Of a DNA stretch of 64,000 nucleotides, positions 1-14,493 are shown one piece after another. How positions within the stretch are numbered: the first letter of the stretch is position 1; the number at the start of each line of letters is the position of its first letter. The notes below the pieces were generated by a model, which was not told the origin of the DNA, ran no database searches, and was given only the letters and a program-made list of their open reading frames with translations. Both the position numbers and the translations under genes were made by a program. Source of the stretch: Prostheceraeus crozeri (taxonomy: Eukaryota; Platyhelminthes; Polycladida; Euryleptidae); NCBI GenBank assembly GCA_907163375.1, contig CAJQUW010003082.1, forward strand, positions 1 through 64,000. Reading direction: 5' to 3'.

Positions 1-3000
1 AAAAATTCAAAACAAAGTTTTTTACGGCCACCCCTATTGCACATACCCTGTGTTTCCACATAAGCAAATATTACTGCACGGAACAGTTTACTTTTTTACT
101 CAAATAACTGAAAGTGGAAGGTGAGGCAATGAAGGGTTGGTACGAATCTTTGACTCTTTTTCAATTTTCTGTAATTTCGATTTGATTTTTTCGTTACCTG
201 GATTCAATTAATGAAAGGCCATTGAATATATGATGGGTTTTTGGTTTTGTTTTTATTTGCCACATAAATTTGTGGCAATTGTTGTTTGTTCAAACATTAG
301 TAGGTTAGTAAAAAGGTTATATAAGCGTAGATAACTTGTTGAAAGAAGAGTGGGATAAGGATAACCGTCGTGGGCTATAGCAAATCTTTTCATCACATCA
401 ATTTGCCTTCACATTATTTCTTTTGCTGGAAAACTCTCAGTGTTCTGTGTATTCGCATACATTCTTTTCCCCTGTTCTGTCATAGATTTTGATCTTTATT
501 TCTTCTGAAGTGGAAAAACAATGTGCTGTCCTAATGAGTAAAGTGACCACTATAATTGCAATTTGCTTTGAAATAAGAAAAGATGTTTTTAACAACATGG
601 GCCATTCACATTGTGCCTACATGTAATCCCCAATAAAAGGAAGATTAGAATTGGTAGGCAGTTTCAAGAGTGGAAAGAAAATATGATGGTTAAATGATAG
701 AGCATGCCGCTTCAGGAAAATGTCCAATCCAAATGGATTAGTAAACAAACACCAAATATTGTCCATCTATGTTACCTTTTTACCATAAAAGAAAATATCT
801 GCTTGATGAGTGTCAGCAATTTAGACCCTCCACGATTTTTCCGATATAGATGATTAGCTTAGAATGGGGACTGAGATTGAATTAATCATCGTAAACCAAG
901 AGAACGCTTGAAAATTGTTGTCATAGAAAGATTATGATTCAGAGGTAACCTGCACGACTAACTTTTAGCTCATAAAAATCATTTTCGAGTTTAATGAATT
1001 CAATTTCCCGTACAATCTTGTGTAAAGTTTCGAAGAAGTTTGCCTTACGAAACGAAAACACTATTTTTATCAAGCCACCAGTGTGAATAATGGAATTTGT
1101 CAACCGTAAAAGATTTTTTTGACCGTCAAGATAAATCCTAAATAAGATTTTTATTCCCAATTTGATTCGTGAGCATAATTCCACTATGATGAAGATAGAT
1201 GCAAACATTCCTAGAAATAGATAATAGAATATTTTCACCATTCAAAAGCGAATGAAAACGAGTTAAGGTGTTTTTTAAAAACGATCCAGCAAGGAACCGA
1301 GACAAACTCGTACCAGGAGATCTGTTTTGGGGCAAACTTCACTAAAAGGGGCGAAACCGATAAGGGGTCCCCCCCCTTTTGTGGTATCCCTTAGTAAGAT
1401 TTGTTAACTGACTGGGAGAGAATCAGAGCAATTCAACGCCTCCTAAAAAATTCTCTTTCTCAATTTGAAAATTTTTTCGTTTTTGAAGCAATATATTGGA
1501 AATTTTTTATTCCTTGTTGATCTTATCCCCTTAAATATATAGTTCATAAATGAGAAATTACCATTATGTTATATTGTAAAAAAACCTCTGCGATTCAATT
1601 GCCGCTGCATTAGGTAATGTATCAATGGAGAGGAATAAATTATGATATAGCCCCCGTTATGAGATGGAGAAGGAAACCAGAGACACCTATGGGTAAAAGA
1701 GGCACAAAGGGAGCCCTTGAAGATGAGGAAATCATGTTAAAATCCCCCTACTTTTGTACAATGTTAAAACACTACAAATATGAACATGTCTATTCAAATG
1801 GATACCCCGCACTGACATTTGGTTTTAACAGCAAAATTGGTGGGCCTATCCACTCAAACATATTTTGTTTTTGGCTGATCTGTTTTTTATCTTTGCATTA
1901 TGCCAATTTTATGTGCAAAGTAATTGGAAGGAAATTTAACGACATGTGAAAGATCCCATGAATTTGACCCTCATAGGCCCCCCCTAACCCATGATTGAAA
2001 ACGATGGACACACTCTGACCCCACTACTTGCACCACTATTGGCTAGGCTATCCTATAGTTTGCTATTCATTATTAGCTTTCTAATCTTTCTACTCCCAAT
2101 GTGAACCAGAATGTTTAAATGTTTTGAAGACGCCCAACATCAATTTCTATTAATAAATTTTCCGCCCCTCCTCTTGGAAGCAGGGTAAACATGATTTTGA
2201 AAATTGTACGGTACATGCGAAGGATACTTTTCCAATAAATTTCTCTTTTATTTTCAGAATAGCAACAACCATAAAGGCTTTTTCCACTGAAAACAATGCG
2301 AATCCATGGGTAATATAGAATTGAGGGAGAAGATATAAACTCCTCTATAAAAGACGAAAAAAATTGTAATTGGATAGGAAGCAGATACGTCCCCCAGAAC
2401 TTATCGGTGGCTAAATGCGGCGACGATGGTAAGACCTTGGAATCCCCTTGAAAGAAAGTAACATCCCTGGTGTTTCTCCAGTAGATACCAGTCCCCCCCC
2501 TAGGACCTTAACCTTTTTCCACCCTTATTCATGGTACTCCCTTCATCTCGAATCCAACCCGCAAATCCTAATTTGGAGTACACTTGCTGATGAAGTTGAC
2601 CCTTATTTGATAAAGGCCCTTGCAACAAAGGCTAATTCCCAAAGTCTCCCCCCTTCAAATTTTAAGATACAAATTCAACAAAAGTGGACTGAAAGTGTAA
2701 TTAGAATGTTTTGAATCGTGGAAATGGTCCAAACAGAAGCTCAACTCGTCGTGCGGCGGCGGGTAATCACTGGTTAACTAGTTCCCATGCACTTAGCCAT
2801 ACCAAACTGACTCTCTGTCAAGTGAGCATTTTTTTTAGATTTGTTGACCATTGAAAGACAATAAGCTTTGGACACTGGAATGGATCCATTTTTTCCAGAG
2901 AATATTCTCTGGAATGTGCCCAATCTCAAAGACGTTTTTACACACTAAACGTGCATTAAGTCTTTCTTCTCTATATTCCCCCAAAAGGGTGAGGAGTGCA

Positions 3001-5970
3001 ATGGATTTGGGTCTAATACCTGGGGTTTTGTTAATGATCAAGAATGAAACTATAGTCACAAATGACAATTAGGGGCTCGCTTTCCATCCCCGGGTCGTTT
3101 TTTGACAAAGATATCTCGCCCACCATTCGAATAATTTTGAAATTGGCGAAGTAATTACTTTTCAAGAAAAGCAGTAAAACAAAATCGAACCTGAGCCATA
3201 TTTCGCACAAACTTTAACTATTCAAAAGTTAAAATTCCCCGATTGATGAAGCATATCTAGTTCCAACAAAACTCAAACTTCGAAAGTCCTATTAGGTTCT
3301 ATTGCATAATTATACTTCAAAAGTATCTTGGAAATAATGGGTTCCCACTAACAAAGGGGGAAAACAGAGCCTTTCATCTTTTTTTCTTACCGCACAAAAG
3401 TTCCCTCAAAGGGAACAGCTTTCTATAAACACCCAGCCACACCCAACTTATAACGTTTTCAAATGCAAATCGTAACTATAAAAAGCTACTCTTCGAGAAT
3501 ACTACTTCAGATAAATATTGACATCAATAATATTTTAAAAAATGTGCCCAAAAATTCCCCCACAAATTTGCCCCCAATTTTATACACCACCCCTTTTATA
3601 CTATCCGGTTTTACCTGAATCAAATTTTTTCCGTCTACAAAAACAATTGCAGTTTAAGCACTTTTTTGTTGAGTTTTTCATATCAATTTGGAATCGAAAC
3701 ATGCCTGGCAAACCAGATAAGAAAAAGCTAAGCCCCCCAAGCTTGAAAAATAGCCATATTGGCAATCTTTTGAAAAAATTACGATTTTTGGAATGCCCTG
3801 TGACAGACTCCCCCTCCTGTATTCCTGGAATCCCGCTTAAGGTCACAGTGTGGAAAACACAACTTGGATAAATACAGCTACACAACTGTCCCCCCCATGG
3901 TTTATTACCGGGTAACAAAGAATTACAGAAAAAGTTTTGCTAAAATAAGTTTTTCAATCTATTGTGTTTTTTTTTTTCGCGGACCACTCTTTTTTTGCCA
4001 CTCAATTGCTTTTTGGAGCACAAATGGGGTAAGCTCCCGAGTCCTACATGCCAAAGTTTAACCACTCCGTTTGGTAAATTCCATACCTGTATTCCCTTTC
4101 ATATAACCAAAAACTAATGCTACATAGGCCAAAGTTTGGTTACATTGGAAAAAACGAAATATACAGCAAAAAATGTGACAACGTGCGTGGAAAATCTCAC
4201 CTAAAAATTCAAAATTGGGAAAAATTAAAAAAAAATGTAAAAAATACTAATATTCCCCCAAAATATAGCGCTCAAGTTTTACCCCACTATAATTAACCAA
4301 ATATTTAGGAAAGCTAATGTTGTCGGATTTTAGGCCCTTTACAATGTTTATTGCATACGTTTAATCCCGAATAAACTCTTCAAAATCATATGAAAACTTC
4401 TTTAAAAGTAGGCCACCATCCATTGGTTGAACTCGTCGTGAATTGAACCCATATTATTAATCTGGACGGTCAAAAGACGCAGAAATACTCCCACCCGTGA
4501 GAATCGCTCTTATTGTGGGTCTTAACACATGGTGCCCTGAATTTGACGTGTGTCACATAATACCACAGTGTTCCATTTCTTGTGGCAAAAATGATAGCCC
4601 ACTTGCAATATTTACTTTTTATTGACCTATGTATAATATTTGTGTGTTTAAGTGAATTCCATATTATTGAGAATAAACGCCCTACTTATAAATTATTAAT
4701 ATCATTATACAAACCCATTTGGCAACACAACCTAAGCAAACTTCTCGCCTTTGGCTCAAGGTCTTTTCACGCACGAAATGCCCTTAACAAATGCGGTTGG
4801 GTGGGGACTGTGCGGAACAAAGTGTGTTTTCAAAGAAATGCTCCCGCATTTGATGACATATTTCCATACGACATGAACTGTTCAGGCCAACACACAAAAA
4901 AAAGCAAGGATAACTTTTTTTTTAACAGAGGCAAAAATATAGCGTACCTTAAAAGGAAGAAAAACATTGGCTGATATAAGTGCATGTGTGGCAAAGCATG
5001 TGGCATTTTTGCACACTGAGTTTTTCAGGAAGGCGATTGGTATATATATTCCTGCTGTAAGAAATCAATGGCGACCAATACCACCAAATTAATTTTATTA
5101 TTTGAGTAAAAACAACCAAGTAAAAAAGGTGAATATACCAATTGTTTTAATCACAATCTGAATTTGATTTTTACATGTACCGAACATGTAGCTGAAAAAG
5201 TACAAATCAAGCAGTTGCTATGAATAATGGGACCGAGGTAAAAATGCAAGTTATTTTGAAATGCACACGGAAGATGATTTTGCAGCACCAGCAGGCAAAA
5301 ATTTGTCTTGTTTATTGAACACTTTTTTAATGAACACATTACTCCAAAATTTACTACCACTTCCTAGGAAGTTGGTAAGGACGCCGATGGCATGTTAATA
5401 TATTATATAATATTTTTCACTAATTGTAAGAGATCTCTGGAGTGGGGGATGGACGAATTTCCGAATCCGGCCATCTTTATTATTCTGAAATTTTCCACCC
5501 ACTAAATTTTATTTACCGTACAAAATATGGAATACTACACTGATTGAACTGGCATTAAGGCAGGAAACCGTTTTGTAGGTTTTCCCCGTAATGATTTTAA
5601 GTCATTGATTTTGTGTTTCTCACAACCTTCGTGAATTTTTTCCGCGCCCCTTGAATAACTTTACCTTTGTATAACCAAATACAATTCGAAATCGGATCCG
5701 AAATATGCCATGTGAAAATTGTCCTGCCAAATGTTTGTTTCATGATGGTTTAACAGCTAATGATTGAAGTGTTTATTTTTTTTATTCGAAAAAAAACAGC
5801 AAAGAAATCCCACAACAGCCCCGCCCTTGCAGTGGTTTTTAAGCAAAATTATTCCCTTTAGTAAACTAAACCTTACTCATTTGAAATGACAAATCTTGTC
5901 CAAACGGGTTTGCAGGTAATTGCCTTATGCGCCCCCTGAGAAACATCATTTTTGAGACTGTTGCTTTTAA
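1..5970. other. AT-rich region with no recognisable gene
   Basis: The stretch is AT-rich, with scattered runs of seven or more C (near 1370, 2500 and 3890). Open frames reach at most about 130 codons and none shows a known domain, signal or coding-like composition. No terminal repeat, RNA gene or tandem array was recognised. It may be intergenic, intronic or old unrecognisable repeat. It ends at the target duplication of the hAT element. Confidence 0.5.
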
Positions 5971-5978
5971 GGAATGAC
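5971..5978. repeat. hAT target-site duplication, left copy
   Basis: GGAATGAC directly precedes the CAGGG end of the hAT element and is repeated exactly at 11610-11617. Eight bases is the duplication length made by hAT transposases. Confidence 0.95.
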
Positions 5979-7590
5979 CAGGGACGTGCCAGCAGGGGGG
6001 GCAGCGGGGGCAACTGCCCCCCTAAGATTTGGAGACCACTCATTTTGCCCCCTCTAAAAAGTCTAGTTATATATACAGTAATAACTTATCATCTGAGCGT
6101 GAAGAGAAATTTGCTACATCTTTTGCTTACATTTCATCAATTTTCAGTCCGAACTGAATGATTCTTTGTCTGCTTTAGCGAACGTGTTTCGCCTTCCTTT
6201 AGCTTTTACTGCAGGTCAATGAATTATTCAACACATCTGTGTTTATCATTAAACTTGCGAGAGAAACGATTTTGTAAGTGTCGGTGCATGTGGACGTCCT
6301 GTTGAGACTGCATCTGAAATTTGTGGGATACGATGCCCAGAGGCTGTTTAATCCATTAACTTGGACAAAGTCCATCAGGTGAATTTGATCCGTGCGTTGT
6401 GCACATTTCTTTCCATTTTCCAATCACAATATCTAAAAGCCGTATCTTTAACCTAATATCTATATTCACGCGTTCTTCATATCGAGATGGCGTGCGCTTT
6501 ACGCCTTCACATGATTCTATTGATTGTCGCGTTGTCAAGTCGTCTCCTCCACTCGAGGCTGTGTGAGCGTGGTTGCTGCCTCTAACAATAGGATTCGATG
6601 CGATGTCCTCTGTAGACAGAGAAAGCCGCGCCAACACCCCATCCAGCTCTATGATCATTCTACATGTGCGCTGCTGTACTAACAGTGAACAATCACATTT
6701 TTCCTCCCTGCAGTTCTGTTCTAATTTTTATACCTAGTAAGTATATGAGTGACGTGATGAAATAAAATGATGAATGCAATTACACTCAAGGTCGGTGATA
6801 CAATATACGGTATGGAGTAACCTCCTCAGCGGCACCAGAGCCCTGTCGCTGCGTCGTTTCTGACAGCAGATTCGACTTACTTCGACGTGACAGTCCTCGC
6901 CACCGGGCCAACTTCCCGGGTGATTGTCTTTGGTGGGAAAGCGTTAGAGTAACGCTCAACGAAGCAGTCGAAGGAAGAAAAACTCATGGGCTTAGCTGTA
7001 TCACCGATTAGGCCAATAGTTAGAATGTCCTGTAGATAAGTTGGCCACCTTAATAAATTAGTTTGACTCTTCCACCCCTACCTTGTTCGGATGACCTGTC
7101 TGGGGGTAGTGTTGAATACGACAACTTCGACAGTCGATGAATCTAGCAGGCACCCTGATCGGCCTAACCAACTGTGAAGGACCAGCCTGAGCGATGAGAC
7201 GGAAGTTAAATGTTGTATTCAATTCGCCAGCAGCTCCGATCATAAGATGGTGGTTCATCTTATCTTGGAGGTAGTTAGTTTAAGAATTAAGATCTTATTT
7301 ATTCTACACGACACACAATAACACACATGTATTTGTCAGAGCCATATAATAGGTTACCATTAAGAACTGGAGAAAATACATAAGCATACAAAATCCTCTT
7401 ACGTGGGAATGGCCGTTAATCAAACTGAGATTTATTAATCGACATTGATAAATTCGAAATCGATTGATTGCTTCAAATAACAGCAATGAAAGAAAACTAA
7501 CTCAGGACTCCTAAATGTAAATTAACTTGTCAAATGTCCCTGCAAACATCGAATTAGTATAAGTCAACTAGTTTTTATCCTGCTTTTTAG

Positions 7591-8439
7591 ATGTCACGTG
7601 GTCCATCAAAATCGACTACATTGGATTCATGGTTGAAGCCGAAGAAGCCGGTTGAAACCCAAAATGTAGAAAACGAATCGCCAACTTCTCAAAAATCGCC
7701 CAGTACGGCAGATGTTTCGAGGGAGGATCGAACAGCAGATGTTCCAACAACCGCGGGATCAACATTCGCCACCCCCAGTGTTGTTCAGGATGAAGAGGCT
7801 TCTTCAAAACTGAGTGTACCTAAGGAACAGCACATACCTGCCAATGACTTCACATTTCCGAGAAGTCGTGGAAGGGCGTGTCAGTCAACATGGTTTAGGA
7901 AATACAAATGGCTGCATTACGATGTCGTTGAAGATAGCGTTCTGTGCTTCACGTGCGTTCAAGCGAGGAAATTTGATTGTCAACGGTCGGTCGAACGTGA
8001 TTTGACTTTCGAATGTAAAGGTTTCAAAAACTGGAAGAAAGGCCCCGAGAAGTTTGAAACTCACGCTAAAAGTTCTCACCATCGACAAGCAGTAGAATTC
8101 ATAATTCAAAGAAACCAGGGAACACCAGTATACGATCTGATCGTAAAACAATCGAGAGATCAGCAGGTACGGGCACGCACCGCTATGTTGACAGTGCTAA
8201 GCTCTGTACGATATTTGGCTCGAACAGGACAAGCACTACGCGGACTACACAACGATGATGGCAATTTTCGTGTACTTATAGAGGAAAGATGCGAAGAAGC
8301 TCCTGAATTGAAAGCGTGGTGTGAAAGAAGAAACAATTACCTGGATGGTAAAATTCAAAATGAAATTTTAGAGATAATGGCCCATAAGTGCAACGACTGT
8401 AGTATACCGATGTTAAGAAAAGTCCATTCTATGGAATAA
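7591..8439 (+). pseudogene. hAT transposase, N-terminal part
   Basis: This 282-codon frame is the N-terminal part of a ZMYM1-like hAT transposase. A low-complexity Ser/Thr/Pro leader (residues 1-80) begins with a short TTLDSWL motif. It is followed by a TTF-type zinc finger with WFRKYKWL near residue 101, Cys119 and Cys122, and His158 and His163/164. The segment after it corresponds to the start of the DUF4371-like region. The frame ends just where the next motif, FYGIICDE, continues in another frame. That indicates a frameshift around 8420-8432. A donor-like GTGAGT follows near 8475. The frame encodes only about a third of a normal transposase, so it is a remnant. The C-terminal end survives at 9870-10475. 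Confidence 0.8.
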
Positions 8440-9869
8440 TTTGTGATGAACACTGATGTTGGGGAAATGAAGCAGGTGAGTCTTTGTATAAGATGGTAAT
8501 GATAGTCCAATAACGCATGAATGAACGACGAGACATCTCGTGGGAATGTAGCGGCCTCAAAGCGCTCGAGCTAATAAACCATATTTGCAAGGCGCATTAA
8601 AGCACGTTTTGCTCACACGACTCGGTATTAAGCATTGATAACTCTTTCGCGGTCATTGTTTCGATGGTCTGCTATATGTCAGTCATTTGAATGGAGTGAC
8701 AAACGAATTACATGACATTCAGTGCAAAGTCACATCTTGATGTTCAATGCAGACAATCACTCGTTGGATTTAACTCTACAAGAAATTACTCGACGTAGGT
8801 GAGCTTATGTCTGTGACGCTGATCCTTGTAAAGAGCGTAACTATCACTAACATTGGAGTCGAGCAAGAGACGTATTGGCTATCAATGTCATATGTTCTGT
8901 ATTATCCCGATGAGGAATTCAGCTTGCTACTTGTTCCGGACTCCCATTCCACTTTGTCGCAACATGTGGCAGAGCGAGTAAAAGCTGTAGATAGGTTTCT
9001 GAAAAACTATTCAGCGAATACAGGAGACATTGAAAACTGACAGAAGATAGAGAATAGCTTTATAGGAGATTGAACGAAAACGTCGGTAGAAATACTTGTA
9101 AAAGGAAATGCATGAAAAACGAAAACACTTTTCTGTCGAAAGCTACGCAGTCAAATACTAGGACCGTTGCGAAGCACTGGCTCAGCGTTTTGGCATGTTA
9201 ACCAGGATATACGCAATAGGGAGCAAAAACTTCAGTCGACGTTTTTGCTACAGACTCTATTACCTCCCTAGACGGACATCATGCGACACTGGACACATAA
9301 TCAGGACGTGTGGCATGAGCACTAGACAGGTTGAAGCCGAGGTACAGCTTAGCATATCTGAAGATGGCTAAACAAAACGGACTCACGAAATGAATCCACG
9401 AAGGTCAGGACCGAAGAGTTGACAGATTGCAAATAATGCTACTGCTTTAAAACAGACACACACACACACAAATTTATACTCTATCTAAGTACATACAACC
9501 ACATAATCGTTATGAATTTTACCCAGAATTCACTCAATGATAAATGAACTAAATCATAATTACATACTCCTTCAACGGAAAACGTGTTTACCTAATACCG
9601 GTTCAATCGCACATAAAACTTGCAACGTTAACCTAAAGCGAATCACAATTATGAACTTCATTTTTAAAATATCGAATAAATTAACGATTTCAGAATCTGA
9701 CATCACAATTTGCTACCTCGACATATGAACTTTAACAGTTCGAAATATGATATATATTGTATGACGCTTCTGAGATTTGATTTGTTAATTATTTGTTAAT
9801 TATATAGTGTGCTCATGGTTCATCGTCTATACGACTGCACTGTATGTGTTATTTTCACATTTTTACAGG
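8440..9869 (+). other. Unreadable middle of the hAT element
   Basis: The RNase H-like catalytic core should lie between the two readable transposase parts. No frame here gives recognisable hAT motifs beyond FYGIICDE at the very start. The longest frame (8807-9040) has no known domain. A short CA-repeat lies near 9457. An intron plus decay is the likeliest content. The acceptor TTTTTACAG ends at 9869. Confidence 0.5.
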
Positions 9870-10475
9870 TTGGAACAGACCGATTCACCTTCCCCGATGG
9901 CTACCTTGACCTTCGAAGAAACGCTTCGTAAATGTTATTTCGAAGTTTTGGATAATGTGTGTGGAGAATTGGAGAGGAGGTTTTGCCAACCTTCGATGGA
10001 AAAGTTGGTGACCATAGAGACAATTGTGTCTGATTCAGTGACTGGCAACCTACCATCTTCTACCAATTTAACAGATACCTTATTACAGTATGGAAGTGAC
10101 TTTGACATTGAACAACTTTCAGCCCAGTTATTGTTATTACCCCGTATCGTCAAAGATAAATCTGCGTCGGGCTTCTCTGTCATAAATGAACTGAAGTCTC
10201 AATCAGACACTGTTAAGGACCTTCTCGATCAGGTTGTACGTCTACTTCAATTACTTTCTGTTGTGCCCGCTTCAGCTGCATCAGCAGAGCGCTCTTTCAG
10301 TGCACTTCGAAGGGTGAAAACTTACTTGAGGTCTACTATGACCCAAAAGAGGCTAACACATTTGCTTTTGCTTCATGTCCATTCCCAACGCACATCCAAG
10401 ATTTCATTAGGAGATGTGCTCAAGGAATTTATTTCGCGTTCCGCAGAACGGCAATCTGTATTTGGTAATTTCTGA
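9870..10475 (+). pseudogene. hAT transposase, C-terminal dimerisation exon
   Basis: A 3' splice site (pyrimidine tract then ACAG) precedes this exon, which reads to a stop at 10475. It ends with the hAT family dimerisation domain: a Leu-rich helix, then SAASAERSFSALRRV and YLRSTMTQKRL, the most conserved block of hAT transposases. This domain mediates multimer formation in the nucleus. The exon is open throughout and pairs with the N-terminal frame at 7591-8439 on the same strand. Because the catalytic middle between them is corrupt, the gene is classed as broken. Coding upstream of 9870 in the same open frame is probably intron. Confidence 0.85.
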
Positions 10476-11609
10476 ATTACGTTTTAGAGTTTATAAGAAA
10501 TAGTTGTACATGAATCAATGCGTTAAATCATTCAAACTGATAAAATTTGTCAACCAAGGACCGGAATTTTATGATATAGAAATTTGTAAAAAACAATCTT
10601 CCTTCTCAGATTTAGCGACAACCGAGTAACCGATGTATTATGAAAATTATTCAGCTTTACTATCACTTGATAAATCATCATGATTCTACTTCTCAACAAT
10701 GAGAAAGTTTTCTATTCGTAGTTTGCTACAAAAAATTTCAAAATGGATTATAAACATTATAAACGAACCAAACCTTGGCCAATTTCTTTACATAAAATTC
10801 CGGTCATGGTCGGATCAGAGATTCTTTGTATGTAAGTTATAGTCGATTCATAAGGTCAGAGCAAATGTACTCCAAATCCAGAACAGTGCAGTTTTGTACT
10901 ACAAACATCAGATGCAATTCACAACAACATAGTGCAGCATTGGAAAATGATACTTTACTTTTTTAATACGTAATTCTATAAACTAGTTTAGGATTGTTTT
11001 ATCATGTGATAAATTTAGTGGCAGCTTTTCAGTTTTCAGTCCTTCAAGATTAATTTGCATTACTTGATTAGTTCGCAATTCATTAAACTTCTGCTCCCTA
11101 TTTTTCAAATTAGCATCAATAATCTATTCTTTTATAAATCTGTTATATAATATTAAATTCGATTATAAGCCAAAAGTTCTAAAAACCGAGCGATTCATAA
11201 AGAAATCAGAATATCCTAGTTTTGGAGTATTTTACACAAGTTCTGGAATTACTTATTGAATCGGCTATTACACTCGTCATACCTTCTGCATATTTTGAGA
11301 ATATGCCATTTTCTTCGTCACTTTTGTTACTTTCTGAAGATGAGAATTATTAACTTTCTCTAAAAAATATTGTTTTTACTGCATTACAAGTTATAAACTT
11401 CTGTATTCCATTCATGAAATTAAGCGAACGTTAACATAATGCTATTTATCAATCTATTCCACAAAAATCGATCATATTGCGTATATATCACGTATTATAT
11501 GCATATTCGTAAGGTAATGTAGGAGTACGCGGGTATCCAATCTACTATATATTGTATACGGTACGTGAGAGGCTGCCCCCCCAAAATTTTTTATGCTGGC
11601 ACGTCCCTG

Positions 11610-11617
11610 GGAATGAC
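11610..11617. repeat. hAT target-site duplication, right copy
   Basis: GGAATGAC directly follows the CCCTG end of the hAT element and matches 5971-5978 exactly. Confidence 0.95.
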
Positions 11618-14493
11618 ATATAATTCACGGAATGAAGATATCTATAACTTGCAAAAAGTATCACCTCAAATAATTCGCAATGTATGCTTCGTATTGTCAT
11701 ATGCATCATTCAAGAATTAACAGAGAACAGTGCTTCAATAGACATGCACGAATTTATAGCATGAAAAGCATAAAACTCTAAAAGTCGTTCGTTGAACCAC
11801 TTGAATTGTCATGAAAATAACTTAAAAACGCTACTACAAAATACAGAGTAAATTTGAAACATGCCATTATTCATTATAATGCAAACTTTGAAAATTACCA
11901 TGTAAATCATGACAAAACATTGAAAATTAACAAAGTTAACGTATTTTAAGACAATTTCAAAAGTAGACAATACTTTTCTTTCTTGAGTACAGACGATTCC
12001 GCCATAAAGTCTGAACACAATTGCATTATCAACCACATGGTAGCAACATATTGATTCCTGCTTATCAAATTTCCTGCTTGTCAGACAATTTTTGTCTCAT
12101 CGCACGAACTAATTTGCATTATTGCGTTTACTACCTATCATACTACTTATGACTAATATATACACTTTTATTGAAATTGGATGGTATCCTTGACAATTTT
12201 CAATTATAGAATATACAATGTTGTAAATAAGTAGGGTTCCTTGTATACACCTTGAGGAATGGCAATAACAGGTCTGGATATTTGACGTATTGATGTTATC
12301 TTTTAATTCTGTTTTTACAATGTTTTTTACATCTTTTAAGGGTCTATATACTTCTTTAAAGTTAACTTTCGCATTACGGTCTTGTAAAGTATCAGAGTTA
12401 TTCATGATGTGCATATAAGAATGCGAGTGTGCATGAGTGGAGCAGAGTTAGAATTTATGTGATTAGGAGTGACTAGTTACCATTAGCTGTCGTTGAATAA
12501 TTTGATCAGATTTAAACACACTGAGTTTGAGAGACAATACTTACAGAAAAGTAGACAGAGTTGTCTGATATTTTGGCGAATAATTGTCTCATCTTGTCTG
12601 CTCTGAACAGCCACTTTTGGCTGTTGATTGTCTGATGTTGTCTGTTGCAAGATTTTTGGCTGTCTACAGTTTACAGTGTACTTAAATGATTATGCATACA
12701 ACATATCGATGTAAAAAATGGTGAATTCTAGTGGCAAATCAAATAATTACGAATATATTCGTAACTTTTGGTTATCTCATAATTTATGATGATAAGCATA
12801 TCGCTTCAATCGTTGGGTTGAGATAATTTTGAACATCAGATTAGATATATGATAATACATATCATGCAAAATTAAATCGTCAATCATCATGTCAGTTTTT
12901 TTAAAAAAATGTTTGAAGATTGTGTAATGTATTGGACATCAGTAGAAAAAGAGTTAATAATTGTCGTTTTACTGATGTTGGGTGACAATCTACAAATTAA
13001 AAATGATAATGAGAAGTTCGCGCACGAATTTAGAAACAAAACTTCAGCAGCTCTCGAACTCAATACCGCTTCTGTGTCTTCCCTTTCCTGCATTACAGTG
13101 GCCATACTGACATACGCGCGAGTCATTCTTTCACTAGTTCCTAAAAGAAAGTGAAGAGAATCATTTCTCTCAACCGAGTGCCAGCTGTCTTTTTCCACTT
13201 CAATGGTTCCTCACAAGCTATGACCACTACTATTTGAATTCAAGCTATTGTGTACAGAATGTCAATCCAAGATTCATGCGCTCTTGCAAGATATTGCTTG
13301 GATATTACCCTGGAAATGAGTGAAACCATGATTTATGAGCTTGTTGTGCAAATACAACATGCTTGGAGACAGCAGAATTAATTCTAAAGAGACAGAAAGT
13401 GAATTGCAGATGTAACTTTCTTACTAATGTTAAAGTTGCTATTGTTTGAGTAATGTCTTCAACTTTGAAGATTTAGGGCAAGTATTGATTCTTCCATGTC
13501 AATATGTAGAAATGACTCGTTCAAGAAATAATGAAAGTGAGTTTCATGAAAACTCGTATAGCGAGTAAAGCAATGTAGTTGCAACAAACCGTATGAGGTG
13601 AATCATTTATGATAATAGAAAAATGAGAATAATATCCTATATTGACTCACATCTCAAGAATCATTGAACGATTACTTTTCAGGAAAAATCGCATTGAAAC
13701 GCATGAAGTGAAAATGAAAAAAATACTTATCGACAAAATTCGATAAAAGAATTCTTAGATAGTTTTGTTCGTGGGATGGCTTCAGTCTTTAAATTGCGAT
13801 AATGTTTGATAGCTGTCTCTCAATAAGTGTCATTCGGAGCGGCTGAGACGAGAGGTGGAACCGGTATGAAAAGTTGCGTACCGGGCCGGGTCCGTGCTGG
13901 TCGAACTGAGTGACCGGTAGCGGCCCAGTCCCGTCATGCCGGTTAAAGAACATTGCTAGATTTGTAAATGCTTTCTCTCTGTACATTATTGCTTACTTTC
14001 ATATTTTCACCGGTGATGAGTTTTCTAGAATGCGCTGCATTGTGATTGCGCAATTGATCTGACCACATTCATCTGTTCATGTACAGGTGACATCTCACTG
14101 GATCGCTTCCCACTCAGTCCCTTCCTAGTCCGTCTCTTCCTACCGAGTCTCTTCCCACTCCGTCACCCCAAGTTTCAGAAGTTCCATTCAGTCCCCTTTT
14201 CCTAATTGGTGTCATGCTGTGCTGAGTGTTATCGCATCATCTCTCCTATGTTCTTTCTACGCGCTTATCACTGTTATTGCTCAGCATGAATGTGTACCGA
14301 GATGATGAGATTCTTTTGATAGTATATTCCTTTTTTGTAATTGTTACTTTCATCATATTTAAACCATTAAAGTCATTCCAGTATTCCAGATAAAACATTC
14401 AAAACACGAAATTAGTATCGTATAACACATTTATTGAATGAAAGAATTGTAAATAGACTTCTTTTGTGAACACGATACTGTACTGCAGTATCC
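11618..14493. other. Gene-free AT-rich spacer
   Basis: No supported gene. Overlapping short frames on both strands at 12887-13198 have no recognisable domain. A GC-richer patch lies at about 13835-13945. A pyrimidine-rich imperfect microrepeat built on CTTCCCACTCCGTC and similar words lies at about 14105-14170. The rest is AT-rich without clear repeat structure. Confidence 0.45.

Larger units (their letters stand above)
5979..11609 (+). mobile_element. hAT DNA transposon, ZMYM1-like/TTF type, decayed inside
   Basis: A 5,631-bp element is bounded by 16-bp perfect inverted ends, CAGGGACGTGCCAGCA at 5979-5994 and its complement at 11594-11609. Perfect 8-bp target duplications GGAATGAC lie at 5971-5978 and 11610-11617. 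An 8-bp duplication and CAGGG-type ends are hallmarks of the hAT superfamily. Inside are the two ends of a transposase gene on the plus strand. The catalytic middle cannot be read. The perfect ends and duplication suggest moderate age, but the coding part is broken, so this copy could move only with transposase from elsewhere. C-rich sequence inside both ends extends the inverted similarity imperfectly. Confidence 0.95.

Noticed and set aside
1617-4974. Several open frames of 100-130 codons in the first 5 kb
   Set aside because: AT-rich composition, no domains and no splice or start context. Such frames are expected by chance.
6199-7258. Minus-strand frames at the left side of the hAT element as a second transposon gene
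   Set aside because: No recognisable domain and no continuity between them.
12887-13198. Overlapping frames on both strands as a small gene
   Set aside because: No domain, no splice partners and no convincing coding bias on either strand.
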